Shown here: piece after piece, positions 10,877 to 20,218 of the stretch | Position numbering within the stretch: position 1 is the stretch's first letter | Layout of the letters: each line of letters opens with the position of its first letter | NCBI RefSeq assembly: GCF_023515955.1 | Contig: NZ_CP097322.1 | Coordinates: forward strand, 6,310,501-6,374,500 | Reading direction: 5' to 3' | Source: Streptomyces sp. RerS4 | GTDB taxonomy: Bacteria > Actinomycetota > Actinomycetes > Streptomycetales > Streptomycetaceae | DNA: 64,000 nt | The notes under the pieces: model-generated | Database searches by the model: none | What the model was told of the DNA's origin: nothing | What the model saw: the letters and a program-made list of their open reading frames with translations, nothing else | Translations under genes and position numbers: made by a program

Positions 10877-12801
10877 CCTGTGATCCCCTCGGTGACCTGC
10901 TGCTCCTCGTCCCAGTGGAAGCGCCCCAGACCGCACAACCGGGGCGCGACCCAGGCACCGTGCCCGCCCAGCCCCGCGGCCTCGGTCGCGGCAGGGTCGC
11001 CCGCCACGCTCTCCACCCCGTCGACCCGCAACCCGGTGATCAGCGGCGGCCAACGGTCCACGCTCGCGTGCGCGTTGCGGCGCAGCAGCCGGAACAGGTC
11101 CCCGCGGAAGCGCTCCGAGACCACCGCGATCCGCCGGTCCCCCACGACCACCGCGTACGGCGGCGACTGGTCGGCGGCGACCGGGATCCCGTGCAGCAGC
11201 TCCAGCCGCGCCGGGTCCCCGGGAGCGACCCCGGTCAACAGGAACTCCCGTACGACGGCGGCGTCCTCGTGTAGCTCCTCGCACCCGGGAGGCTGCTCAT
11301 GGGACACGTCGGACGCCGACAACTCCAGCCCGTTGCGCGCCCATTGGGTGCGCCCGCCCAGGTACCAGCGGTCGAGCCGGTTGTCCTTGCGCACCTGCCA
11401 GGAGTTGGGCGCGTCCAGGACGTAGATGTCGTCGCGGGCCCGGGTCATCGCCACGTACAGCAGTCGCGCCTCCGCCGCCGGGTCGTAGTCGAACTTCTTC
11501 TTCCGTACGGGGGTGGGCTCGCGCAGCACACGCGGCTCGACCACCAGGACCCGGTCGAACTCCAGCCCCTTGGCCCGGTGCACCGTCGAGACGACCAGCG
11601 ACGACGCCTCGGACGCGGTGAGCTCGTCCGGCAGCCGGCCCTCGGCGAGGGCCCGGTGCAGGGCCCCCACGTCGAGGGTGGCGCGCCCGCTGCCCCGGGC
11701 GACCTTGCGCACCGACCGCCACAGGGACTCCGCCGTGGCGCCGGCCGGGATCGACAGGTCGCTCAGCAGCTCCTCGAACCGGTCGCGGCCCAGGGTGGTC
11801 GCGCCGGTCGCGCTCAGCAGCTGCGCGATCCACACGGGGGCGGAGCGTTCGCGGGCCGACCGCTGGAGGGTGTGCGGGACGCCGGCCTCGGCCAGCAGGC
11901 CCGACAGGGTGAGCGCCTGCCCGTTGTCCCGACACAGGACGGCGGTGGTGTCGGGGTAGTCGCGCAGCGCCGCCCGTACGAACTCCTCGTCCAGCCCACC
12001 GAAGTTCGGCAGGGACAGCAGCAGCGCGCGCAGGTCCCCGTGGATGCGTTCCGCCTCGGTGGCGGCCTCCTTCGGCTGCCGGGGCAGGCGCAGCAGGTCC
12101 GTCCCGTACGGCAACGCCGCGCGGGCCGTCTCCGTACGGGCCCGGAAGTTGTCGCCGAGGTGCAGCTCGACCAGGTCACCCGCGAAGGAGGCACGGACCC
12201 AGTCCAGGAAGCGGCCGGTCTCCTCGGCCCGCGCCTGCGGGTCGGAGATCTGGAACCCGTACACGGCCTGGGCCGGATCGCCCACCACCGTGAAGCCGCT
12301 GCTGTCCTGGAACCGGTCGAGGAGGGCCTCCACCATGTCCCGGCGGACGCCGACCAGGTCCTGGACCTCGTCGATCACCACGTGCGCCGGCACGTGCTCG
12401 CCCGCCTCGACCGCCCCCTTGTCGATGGCCTCGGCGGCCGCCGCGATACGCCCGTCATAGGTGTACGCGCCCCAGTCGGTGTCCGGGTAGGCGCGGTGGA
12501 GCAGCGCCCCCGCCCACGCGTCGAAGGTCTGCACGCGCACGCGCCGCGCGGCGTCCGCGTGCCGGGCGATCCGGTCGGTGAGTTCGCGTACGGCGGCCCG
12601 GGAGAAGCTGAGCACCAGGATCTCCCCGGCCTCCAACTCCTCCCGCCCGACCAGGACATCGAGCCGGCGCACGAGGGTGTGCGTCTTGCCCGCGCCGGCG
12701 CCGGCCGTGACCAGCAGCCGGGCGTCCCAGGGCTGGTCCACCACGGCCTGCTGGGCGGGCGTCAGCCGGTGCTCGGTGACGGTGGTGGTGGCGGTCGTCA
12801 T
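10873..12801 (-). CDS. UvrD/PcrA-like SF1 helicase of the island
   Basis: A 642-residue superfamily 1A helicase. Q-motif LTPAQQAVVDQP and Walker A TAGAGAGKTH lie in the first 35 residues, motif Ia is LVLSFSRAAVRELTDR, motif II is VIDEVQDL, motif III is VVGDPAQAVYGF, and the late motifs VVSTVHRAKGLEFDRV and LLYVAMTRARDD are intact. No nuclease domain is evident; the final roughly 150 residues (after MTRARDD) are not recognised and may mediate partner contacts. ATG 12801 overlaps the stop of the preceding fusion-helicase gene, and its own stop overlaps the drmA start, so all four genes of the operon should be translated in step. This family is not among the standard DISARM components I know. 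Confidence 0.85.
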   Translation of the reverse strand: MTTATTTVTEHRLTPAQQAVVDQPWDARLLVTAGAGAGKTHTLVRRLDVLVGREELEAGEILVLSFSRAAVRELTDRIARHADAARRVRVQTFDAWAGALLHRAYPDTDWGAYTYDGRIAAAAEAIDKGAVEAGEHVPAHVVIDEVQDLVGVRRDMVEALLDRFQDSSGFTVVGDPAQAVYGFQISDPQARAEETGRFLDWVRASFAGDLVELHLGDNFRARTETARAALPYGTDLLRLPRQPKEAATEAERIHGDLRALLLSLPNFGGLDEEFVRAALRDYPDTTAVLCRDNGQALTLSGLLAEAGVPHTLQRSARERSAPVWIAQLLSATGATTLGRDRFEELLSDLSIPAGATAESLWRSVRKVARGSGRATLDVGALHRALAEGRLPDELTASEASSLVVSTVHRAKGLEFDRVLVVEPRVLREPTPVRKKKFDYDPAAEARLLYVAMTRARDDIYVLDAPNSWQVRKDNRLDRWYLGGRTQWARNGLELSASDVSHEQPPGCEELHEDAAVVREFLLTGVAPGDPARLELLHGIPVAADQSPPYAVVVGDRRIAVVSERFRGDLFRLLRRNAHASVDRWPPLITGLRVDGVESVAGDPAATEAAGLGGHGAWVAPRLCGLGRFHWDEEQQVTEGITG

Positions 12802-15800
12802 CGGCCCTCCTCCCACAGGTACTCGAACTCGGTGAAGGCCAGAGCCTCGCCGAAGTTCGAGACGTTGTCCCGGACGTTGAGGATCAGGCAGGTCTCCTTG
12901 CCGCCGTTCTTCGGACCGCGCAGACCGCGCCCGATCATCTGCTGGTAGATGTTGGGGCTGTACGTGGGCCGGGCGACGACGACGGCCCGGGTGGCCGGGG
13001 CGTCGAAGCCCTGGGTGAGCACGCCGTAGTTGGTCAGGACCTGGATCCGGCCCTTGCGGAAGTCGTCGATCTGCTTGCGCCGTTCGTTGGTGGGCGTCGT
13101 GGAGTCGATCGCGGCGGCCTTGATGTCGCGGTCCCCGAGCTTCGCGGCGAGCAGCTTGGCGTGGGCCACCGAGGTCGCGAAGACCAGCACGGGCCAGTCC
13201 GAGGGCATGTCGGCGATCTCGTCCACGATGCGCTGACTGCGCTCGTGGTCCTCGGCGAGCCGCTGCTCCGCGCCCTTGGGGAGGGTGGCGAACTTCTGCG
13301 ACTGGGCCAGTTCGTCCGGCGTCAAGGCGATGTCGGCGCCCGCCAGTTCCCGGTGTCTGACCTGCGCGAGCACGCCGATCTGCTGCAAGTGCTTGATGGC
13401 GGTGGCCAGATCACCGTCGAAGACGTCCGTGTCGAGCCGGTTGCCGAAGCGCTGGACGAGCAGCCGCGTCAGCTCCTCGTTGTTGCGGTACGGGGTCGCG
13501 GTCAGCCCGACCAGGTGCCGGCCGGTGCGGTGGTGCGTCAGGTCCAGGTCGTGGAGCAGCTGCGTGTACCGGGGGGACATCGCGGTGTGCGCCTCGTCGA
13601 TGACGACGAGCGAGGCGTCCCGACGCAGCCAGGCGTACTCCTCCGTCGCCAGGCAGTGGTCGAGCTTGGCGTCGGTCGCGACCACGAGGTGGGGGCGTCC
13701 GTCGACGGGGGTCGCCTCGTTGGTCGACCACAACCGGCTGATGACCAGCGGCAGTTCGGGCCCCACCTTCGACCACACGAACCGCCAGCTCTGTACGGCC
13801 TGTTCGCACAGCTCCTCGGTCTGGGCGATCCACAGGACCGGACCCGGCAGCGTCTCCCGGTCCCGGATCCAGCGGATGACCCCCTCGGCCGTGACGCGCG
13901 TCTTGCCGGCGCCGGTCGGCAGGCTGAGCATGCCGCGCTGCGGCGTCCGGTTCTCCAACAGCCCCAGCAGCGCCTGCGCCAGCTCCTCCTGGTACGGGTG
14001 CAGCGCCGGGAACTCGGACGGGCCCTCCACCTCCAGGCGGGGTTCGAGGGAGGGTGCGCGGGCGCCCGCGAACGAGTCGGGGAAGCCGAGGTCGGTCACG
14101 AACCGCAGGGCCTTCGTGTTGCCGGTGAAGGAACTCGGGGCACGGGTGGGGAAGGCCAGCGACAGGTCGCGGGAGTGGACGCGCAGGATCGCCTCGCCGT
14201 GCGCGTTGAACGCCATCTCCGCGATGCGGCGCGGGCTCGGTTCGCCGCCCTGCTCCTGGATCTCGCTCTCCAGGAGACCCGGGGGCAGTTCGCCGCGCAG
14301 CGCCTCCTCACCGATCAGCAGGGCGATCTTGTCGATGACGCTCTCGCTCTCGCGCACCGCCTTCAGCCGCGACAGGAGGGCCTGGTCGTGCTCCTGCCGG
14401 TCCTGGAGGGCCAGGGCCTGGCTGCACCCCGGCAGGCCGAAGCCCCACTTGAACTCCTGGTCGGCGGCCATGAGCACCTGGAGCCGGTCCAGGGAGTCCA
14501 GTACGTAGAGGATCTGACCCTTGCGGGCGGCCTTCAGCGGGACACGGTTGCTGCCCATGGGCGTGCGTACGACCTGCTCCAGCTGCGAGCAGCGCTGGAT
14601 CTTGAAGCTGCTGCCCACATTGCCCAGCCGTGCCTTGATCGCGGTGAACTCCTCGAACAGGGGTACCGAACGGCCGATGCGGATCGGGTCGATCTCCTTG
14701 CTGATGACGTCCGAGACCCGCAGCATCCCCCAGTCCTCGATCATCTGCTTCGCGGTGGCCGCGTCCGCCTTCTCGGCGACGAGGAGCGCGGGAAGCTGTT
14801 CGAGCTGGAGTTCCTTGAAGTCGGCGGCGTTCGTCGCCACGGCGATCTCGTGGTCCGGGCGGGTCTCCCAGGCGCGGCCGACCCGGCACCGGGTGAGGAC
14901 CCCCTCCGGGAACTGGAAGCCGACCCGGTGCAGCAGGGCGTACGCGCGGCCGATGAAGGTGTCGTCCTCGCTGGCCAGGACGCGGTCGAGGAGTTTGCCC
15001 CAGCGGGCGCCGGGCACGTCCTCGGGGGCGCCGGGCATGTTCAGCAGCCGCGCCGTCTCCGCCGGGATCTCCGCCACGGGCAGGACGGAGCGGTACTCCT
15101 TGAGCTGGGGCCCCACGGCCTCGGAGACCCGGGTCAGCCCCAGCGAGGTCCGCACCAGGGCGTGCCGGTCGATCACCCAGCGCATGGGGGACAGCACGGC
15201 CTTGCGGGTGTTGCCCTGGGCGCCGTACCGCATCTGCCAGAACTGGACGATGCCGGACTCCGGGAGCGCGGCGACGAAGGCGGCGCGACCCTCCTCGGAG
15301 AGGGCGGGCAGCAGGTGCAGCGGGCCGGCCGTCGCGGCGCCCTCGGTCACGAGTCGGCCGATGGTGGGGCGCGGGGCGGAGGTGGGCAGACTGCGCAGGT
15401 GCTGGTCGTGGACGTACTGGCGGTACTCCTCGTACCAGTGGTGGCCGTCCGGTCGGTGACCGGGAGACGGGCGGTCCACGAGCCCCAGTTCACGGAAGAC
15501 GGCCCGGTCGCTCTCGTGGAAGCCGAGGTCGACGGCGATCTTCCGGTCCCGGCTGCCGTCGCCGGGGACGACGGGGCCGGGGAGCAGGCAGTCGCGCATC
15601 GGACGGTAGCGGCCGTCCAGGGTGCGCACGCGCAGGGTGTCCAGGGGCTTGTCCACCCGGCTCCGGATCCTGGCCACCTGCGCGGTACCGCCGGCGCTGC
15701 GCAGCAGGACCCAGAAGTTCGACCAGGCCGCGTCGTCGTAGTGGCCGAAGCCCTGGTCGAGCACGCCCTCGAAGCGGCCCTGGGCGTCGGCGACGCGGAT

Positions 15801-17597
15801 GCCGATGGAGTGCAGGTGGCGGGCCATCTCGGGACGCTCGGAGATCGCCCGGTGGACGTAGACCATGTCGTCGCGCAGGGCGTCGGCGGACGTCCGGTGG
15901 TAGATCTCACCGGCGACGGGAGCCACCATCCGGCCGTCCTCCGTCAGTACGATCCTGGCCCGGCGGGCCTCGGCCGTCATCAGGGAGTCCCCGGTGAGGC
16001 GTCCGGACTGGTCCTTCAGGACCATGAGGGAGAGGATCTCGATCGCGTGACACGAGGCCTCGGGGGTGCCGTCCGCGACGAGTGCCTCCAACCAGTCCTT
16101 GACGCTCGCGGTCGCCTTGCCCGCCACTTCCAGGACGTGCATCATCTTGCCGCGCCGGAGGCTGTTGTCGGCGGCGTCGACGGACGGGTGGATCCAGTCG
16201 ACCGGCCGGCCCTCGTACTCCGACCAGATCCGAAGCCACTCCCTGTCCAGGTTCGGCGGGGTGATCCGCAGCTCGCCCGGGACGCGGAGCACGCCGTCCT
16301 GGTCCGGGAGGGAGGGCCGCTCGGCCGCCAGCGCGTACACCGCGCGCAGGAAGTGGTCGTCCGCCCAGTTCAGCTTCTCCTTGGTACGACCCGGCAGCAG
16401 CGGCAGGTACGCGGCCGGGTCCTCGGCGGGCATCAGCCGGGGGAGGCTGTCGATGACGAGTCGCGCGGCGACCTCCAGCAGTTCCCGGTTGAACGGGCTG
16501 CCGTCGAGCAGGTGTTGACGGTCCTCGTTGGTCTTCCACGGGGCGTTGAGGATGCCGGTCAGCGACACCTCGTACTTGGTCGGGAAGAAGGCCCAGAACG
16601 CGCCCTTGCCGACGGGCGTCGTGTACAGACCGCCCCGGACCGTGTACTCGGGCACGGCCCAGGAGATGTCGAGGACCGGCCGGTTGTGGAGTTCCCCGGC
16701 GCCGTCGGCCACCTCGGCGGTGGGCGAGTGCGCGACCGAGAAGACCTTCCACTGCTCGGTGGACGGCTTGGCGCCGCGTGCCACCTCCTTCAGGAGGCGG
16801 TGGACGCCGTTCGGCTCGATCGTGATCTCGCGGCGGGTCGGCGGCATGGTGCGCTCGTCGTGCAGGGCGACCTGGCCGACGTGCGGGGAGAACAGCTGGA
16901 AGCGGGCCGGGAAGGCCTCCGTCACCCGGCCGTCGCGGCTCTTGTGGCCGGTGATGTCCCGGCCGAGGCGGTCGGCGGCGCCGGGCAGCAGGGGGAGCCG
17001 TACCACGGTCGTCGCCCAGCGCAGCAGCTTGTCCAGGATGTCGTCGTCGGCGCGCTCCTGCTCGACGTCGAGGGGGCGGGCCATGCGGAGCACGGGGGTG
17101 TCGAGGTCGACGTCGCCCTCGCGGCCGAGGGCCTGGGCGATCTCGGCGGCGGACCACTGGCGGTCGAAGCCGAAACCGAAGGTGCCGTGGCCGCTGAAGA
17201 ACTGGGGGGTGTCGCTGACCGACAGCACGGACTTCACGCCGACGCCGAAGCGACCGATCTGGCCGCCGCGCTTGCGCGAGACGCTCATCCGCAGGATGGT
17301 CTCCGCGCCGTCGGGGGTGACGGGGGTGCCCTCGTTCGCGCAGTACAGGTGATGGTCGGTCAGGACGACGTGGAGCTTGCCGCCGGGCTTCGCGGCGATC
17401 TCGTCGGCGGCGTTCTGCACCAGCTCGAAGAGTTGGCGCTCGCCGTACCCGCCCTGGGTGATGCGGCGTTCGCCGTTCGCGTGCTCCTGCACCAGTCCGG
17501 GATCCACCTGGTACGTCTTCAGGACGACGGCGGACTGCCGGACCACGGTGTCGATCACGGGGGAGAGCGAAGGATCGGCGAACTGCCGGTCGTTCAT
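12798..17597 (-). CDS. Fusion protein: Hsp90/sacsin-like GHKL ATPase domain plus SF2 helicase
   Basis: A 1599-residue protein, first gene of the leftward operon. The N-terminal domain has a GHKL N-box LFELVQNAADE (Asn62), an ANEG element (residues 87-90) in place of DxG, and the glycine lid QIGRFGVGVKSVL (113-125), as in sacsin/Hsp90-type ATPases. Roughly 900 residues of unassigned sequence follow. The C-terminus is a complete SF2 helicase: Walker A LPTGAGKT near 1229, DEAH box VVIDEAHTA near 1335, motif III LTATPYR, motif V TNYGVLTQGFDAP and motif VI QMIGRGLRGPK near 1559. ATG 17597 is chosen because AGGTGA lies about 6 nt upstream; an open extension to 17873 lacks a site. Combining a conformational-switch ATPase with a DNA motor in one chain suggests an invader sensor, which is inference. 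Confidence 0.85.
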   Translation of the reverse strand: MNDRQFADPSLSPVIDTVVRQSAVVLKTYQVDPGLVQEHANGERRITQGGYGERQLFELVQNAADEIAAKPGGKLHVVLTDHHLYCANEGTPVTPDGAETILRMSVSRKRGGQIGRFGVGVKSVLSVSDTPQFFSGHGTFGFGFDRQWSAAEIAQALGREGDVDLDTPVLRMARPLDVEQERADDDILDKLLRWATTVVRLPLLPGAADRLGRDITGHKSRDGRVTEAFPARFQLFSPHVGQVALHDERTMPPTRREITIEPNGVHRLLKEVARGAKPSTEQWKVFSVAHSPTAEVADGAGELHNRPVLDISWAVPEYTVRGGLYTTPVGKGAFWAFFPTKYEVSLTGILNAPWKTNEDRQHLLDGSPFNRELLEVAARLVIDSLPRLMPAEDPAAYLPLLPGRTKEKLNWADDHFLRAVYALAAERPSLPDQDGVLRVPGELRITPPNLDREWLRIWSEYEGRPVDWIHPSVDAADNSLRRGKMMHVLEVAGKATASVKDWLEALVADGTPEASCHAIEILSLMVLKDQSGRLTGDSLMTAEARRARIVLTEDGRMVAPVAGEIYHRTSADALRDDMVYVHRAISERPEMARHLHSIGIRVADAQGRFEGVLDQGFGHYDDAAWSNFWVLLRSAGGTAQVARIRSRVDKPLDTLRVRTLDGRYRPMRDCLLPGPVVPGDGSRDRKIAVDLGFHESDRAVFRELGLVDRPSPGHRPDGHHWYEEYRQYVHDQHLRSLPTSAPRPTIGRLVTEGAATAGPLHLLPALSEEGRAAFVAALPESGIVQFWQMRYGAQGNTRKAVLSPMRWVIDRHALVRTSLGLTRVSEAVGPQLKEYRSVLPVAEIPAETARLLNMPGAPEDVPGARWGKLLDRVLASEDDTFIGRAYALLHRVGFQFPEGVLTRCRVGRAWETRPDHEIAVATNAADFKELQLEQLPALLVAEKADAATAKQMIEDWGMLRVSDVISKEIDPIRIGRSVPLFEEFTAIKARLGNVGSSFKIQRCSQLEQVVRTPMGSNRVPLKAARKGQILYVLDSLDRLQVLMAADQEFKWGFGLPGCSQALALQDRQEHDQALLSRLKAVRESESVIDKIALLIGEEALRGELPPGLLESEIQEQGGEPSPRRIAEMAFNAHGEAILRVHSRDLSLAFPTRAPSSFTGNTKALRFVTDLGFPDSFAGARAPSLEPRLEVEGPSEFPALHPYQEELAQALLGLLENRTPQRGMLSLPTGAGKTRVTAEGVIRWIRDRETLPGPVLWIAQTEELCEQAVQSWRFVWSKVGPELPLVISRLWSTNEATPVDGRPHLVVATDAKLDHCLATEEYAWLRRDASLVVIDEAHTAMSPRYTQLLHDLDLTHHRTGRHLVGLTATPYRNNEELTRLLVQRFGNRLDTDVFDGDLATAIKHLQQIGVLAQVRHRELAGADIALTPDELAQSQKFATLPKGAEQRLAEDHERSQRIVDEIADMPSDWPVLVFATSVAHAKLLAAKLGDRDIKAAAIDSTTPTNERRKQIDDFRKGRIQVLTNYGVLTQGFDAPATRAVVVARPTYSPNIYQQMIGRGLRGPKNGGKETCLILNVRDNVSNFGEALAFTEFEYLWEEGR

Positions 17598-18112
17598 TGG
17601 GTCACCTGTCTCGTGGGAGCGCGCGAAGCGTGTGCGGAGCGGAGGGTCGAGCGGGGTGCCGGAGCGTGTGCGGGGAGGGTGCGAGGAAGTGGGCAACGCG
17701 TGCGGCCGGCGCCCGGGTCGGGGCGGGTGGGAACGCGAGAGGAAGGTGACTGATCCTTCAGCCGTCCGGCGTTGCTGTCCCCTCCCGTGTCGGGGTACGC
17801 GTCGGCGTGGCCCCTGCTTTTTGTCCACGCCGTGGAGACCGGCCTCGCCTGCGAGAAGGCAGACTCCTGGCACGGTCTTGTGGTCGTCGAACGACCCTCG
17901 TCCGAGAACGAATTGCGATCACGCTAGCTCCAGCCACCGTGGTCGTCCACCCGATTGGGCTCATTCCTTCCGATCTTGCTCGCCGTTCATTTCTGCGGCC
18001 CCGCTGGCGCGTGGATCGCACGGCCGCGTCAAACGGCGTTTGACATCACCGATCTTGTCAAACGGCCGTGTTAGCCTGCTGCTCGGCGACCGAGCGAGCT
18101 GGGGGGCAACGG
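17598..18112. other. Intergenic region between the two divergent arms of the defence-like island
   Basis: 515 bp without a convincing gene. The left part (to about 17760) is GC-rich and purine-skewed and would be the 5' leader of the leftward helicase operon. The part 17900-17960 is noticeably more AT-rich (around AATTGCGATCACGCTAGC) and could hold the leftward promoter, though no clear -35/-10 pair was found. The right end, 18028-18066, carries repeated GTCAAAC operators next to the rightward gene. Short open frames here have atypical codon use and no ribosome binding site. Confidence 0.6.
18028..18066 (+). promoter_or_regulatory. Palindrome plus direct repeat GTCAAACGGC, candidate operator of the XRE-GHKL gene
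   Basis: GTCAAACGGCGTTTGAC at 18028-18044 is a 17-bp palindrome with 8-bp arms, and GTCAAACGGC recurs at 18057-18066, 29 bp later. The first copy also contains a consensus-like TTGACA (18040-18045), but no good -10 hexamer sits at 17-18 bp from it. The sites lie 47-85 bp upstream of the ATG of a gene encoding an XRE-type helix-turn-helix protein, so autoregulation is plausible. Confidence 0.55.
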
Positions 18113-20218
18113 ATGGGGGACACCGAGGACTTCGGCGTGTGGCTCGGGCGTCAGTTGCGGCGCGGGGGGCTGTCGCAGGCCGAGTTCGCCCAGCGGCTGG
18201 GCCTCACTCGGGCCGCGGTGTCCGCCTGGGTCACCGGGCGGGCCCGGCCGCGCCCCGAACTCATGCCGCGCATCGCCGAGATCCTGCGCACCGACCTCGC
18301 CACCCTCCTCACCCGGGACGCCGACGCCGGATCCGCCCGACCCATCGGCTGGCACCACCGCCCCGCCCCCCGCGACGGCGGTCGCGACTACGGCAACGCG
18401 GCCGGCGCCCTCGGGGCCGGCGCCGGCCTCGCATCCCTCGTCCGCGAGGTCACGCAGAACTCCCTGGACCAGCGCCTCGACCCCCACCGACCGGTCCGCG
18501 TCCGCTTCACCGTGCACGAGCTGACCGGTGAACACCTGTACGCGTTCCTCGCCGCGCTGAAGTGGCAGGACCTGGAGCCCCATTACGCGGCGGCCGCCAC
18601 GCCCCGCCACCGGACCGGCCGCGCCCTGGCCGAAGGGCTGCGCGCGCTGAAGGAGGAGTCCTCCCTCCTCCTCCTGAGGATCGACGACTACAACGCCTCG
18701 GGCCTCACCGGCCCCGAATACGGTGACGGCCCCTACGCCGCCCTGGTCCGCCGGCAGCTCGACAGCCACCGGCGCGACGACCACGGCGGTGGCTCCCACG
18801 GCCTGGGCAAGGCCGCCCTGTGGGCCGCCACCCGCCTCGGCCTGGTCCTCGTCCACAGCACCCTCTCCGCGCGCCACGAGGGCCGCACCGCCCGCCGCGT
18901 CGTCGGCCGCCTCGACCTGCCCTGGCGCGAGGTCGACGGGGTGGCGTACGCGGGACCGGCCTGGCTCGGCGAGCCGGACATCGACCGCGAGCGCGAAGGC
19001 GTGACCCGCTCCTGGTGGGCCGACGAGAGGACCGTCGCCGACCTGCGACTCGACCGCGACGGCGACGACCCCGGAACCTCCCTCCTCCTCGTCGGCGCTC
19101 ACGACCCCACCGGCGCCGCGACCACCCTCGACGGCATGAGCGAGGCCCTCGCCGCAGCCCTCGGCGACCACTTCTGGGCCGCCCTGACCTCCGGCCCCAC
19201 CACTGCGCCGCCCCTCGAAGCATCCGTCCGCGCCCTGCGCAACGGCGAGACCGTGATCCCCGAACGCCGCGTCGCCCCCGACGACCGCCACCCCGTTCTG
19301 GCCCACGCCCTACGGACCCACCTCGCCGGCCACACCCGGCCCGGCCCCGCCGCCGAGGGCCGGGTAGCGGCGGTCGAAGTCCCCCTCCACGTCCCCCCGC
19401 TGCGCACCGCCGGGCCCGGAGCCACCGCCCACACCCACCGCGCCGTCCTCCTCCTGACCCGGGCCGCCTCCGGCGGCGCAACGGACGCCACACACCACCG
19501 CGTCGTCTGCCTGCGCGGCACCCGCATGACGATCACCACCCGACGCCCCGGCCACCACGGCCCGGCGGATCTCCACGCCGTCCTCCTCGCCGGAACCGCC
19601 ACGGGCGCGGACGACGCGACCGCGCACGCCGCCGAGGCCTTCCTGCGCGCCGCCGAACCCCCCGGCCACCACCGCTGGACGACGACCGGCGAACTCCTCG
19701 ACGCCTACGGGGCCGAAGCCCCCCACCGCCTGGCGGACTTCCACACCGCCGTGGACACGGCGCTCCGGGCGCTCCTCGACACCCCCGCGGACCCCGGGCG
19801 GCAGGACACCCCCGGCCCCGCACTGCTGCGCGACCTCCTGCGCCTGGACGGCCCCGCCACCGCCACCGCCCGGCGCGGGCCCGCGTACCCGACCGTCGAC
19901 CGGGTGCACGGAGCCGTGGACGCCGCCGGGGCCTGGACCCTCGACGTGACCCTGTCGATCCCGCACCGCGCCGAGCGGCGCTGGCGGCTCCTGCCGGTCG
20001 CACGGTGCGACGTACGCTCCGGCGGGCGTCCCACCCTGCCGTGGTCGGAACTGGTCGCGACGGAGAACTGCACGGTTCTGGACGGCCGGCTGATCGTCGC
20101 CCCGGACGTCCGCACCGCCCGCTTCCGAGCGGTCACCGAGGCCGCCGACCATCCGGTCGCCGCCGCCTTGGCGGCCGTGACCGTCGACGTCCGCCAGGCG
20201 CGGGAGGTCCCGGCATGA
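18113..20218 (+). CDS. XRE helix-turn-helix protein fused to a GHKL (Hsp90-like) ATPase domain
   Basis: A 701-residue protein. Residues 18-60 form an XRE-type helix-turn-helix (LSQAEFAQRLGLTRAAVSAW). A GHKL-type ATPase follows: N-box REVTQNSLDQR with Glu112 and Asn116, a D191-D192-x-N-x-S-G197 element in the place of the DxG motif, and the glycine lid GGGSHGLGKAA at 225-235. The C-terminal 450 residues are unassigned. ATG 18113 follows GGGGGG by 6 nt; an in-frame upstream ATG at 18068 lacks a site and would lie in the operator zone. It opens a three-gene rightward operon with ATGA overlaps. It may be both repressor and ATP-driven switch of the island; that role is inferred. Confidence 0.75.
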   Translation: MGDTEDFGVWLGRQLRRGGLSQAEFAQRLGLTRAAVSAWVTGRARPRPELMPRIAEILRTDLATLLTRDADAGSARPIGWHHRPAPRDGGRDYGNAAGALGAGAGLASLVREVTQNSLDQRLDPHRPVRVRFTVHELTGEHLYAFLAALKWQDLEPHYAAAATPRHRTGRALAEGLRALKEESSLLLLRIDDYNASGLTGPEYGDGPYAALVRRQLDSHRRDDHGGGSHGLGKAALWAATRLGLVLVHSTLSARHEGRTARRVVGRLDLPWREVDGVAYAGPAWLGEPDIDREREGVTRSWWADERTVADLRLDRDGDDPGTSLLLVGAHDPTGAATTLDGMSEALAAALGDHFWAALTSGPTTAPPLEASVRALRNGETVIPERRVAPDDRHPVLAHALRTHLAGHTRPGPAAEGRVAAVEVPLHVPPLRTAGPGATAHTHRAVLLLTRAASGGATDATHHRVVCLRGTRMTITTRRPGHHGPADLHAVLLAGTATGADDATAHAAEAFLRAAEPPGHHRWTTTGELLDAYGAEAPHRLADFHTAVDTALRALLDTPADPGRQDTPGPALLRDLLRLDGPATATARRGPAYPTVDRVHGAVDAAGAWTLDVTLSIPHRAERRWRLLPVARCDVRSGGRPTLPWSELVATENCTVLDGRLIVAPDVRTARFRAVTEAADHPVAAALAAVTVDVRQAREVPA

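Noticed and set aside
10877..11284. N-terminal extension of drmA into the UvrD-like gene
   Set aside because: It would overlap 400 bp of a gene with intact motifs; the ATGA junction at 10873-10876 explains the start.
17598..17873. 92-codon N-terminal extension of the GHKL-helicase gene
   Set aside because: No ribosome binding site, Arg/Pro-rich unlikely sequence, and a good AGGTGA lies before ATG 17597.
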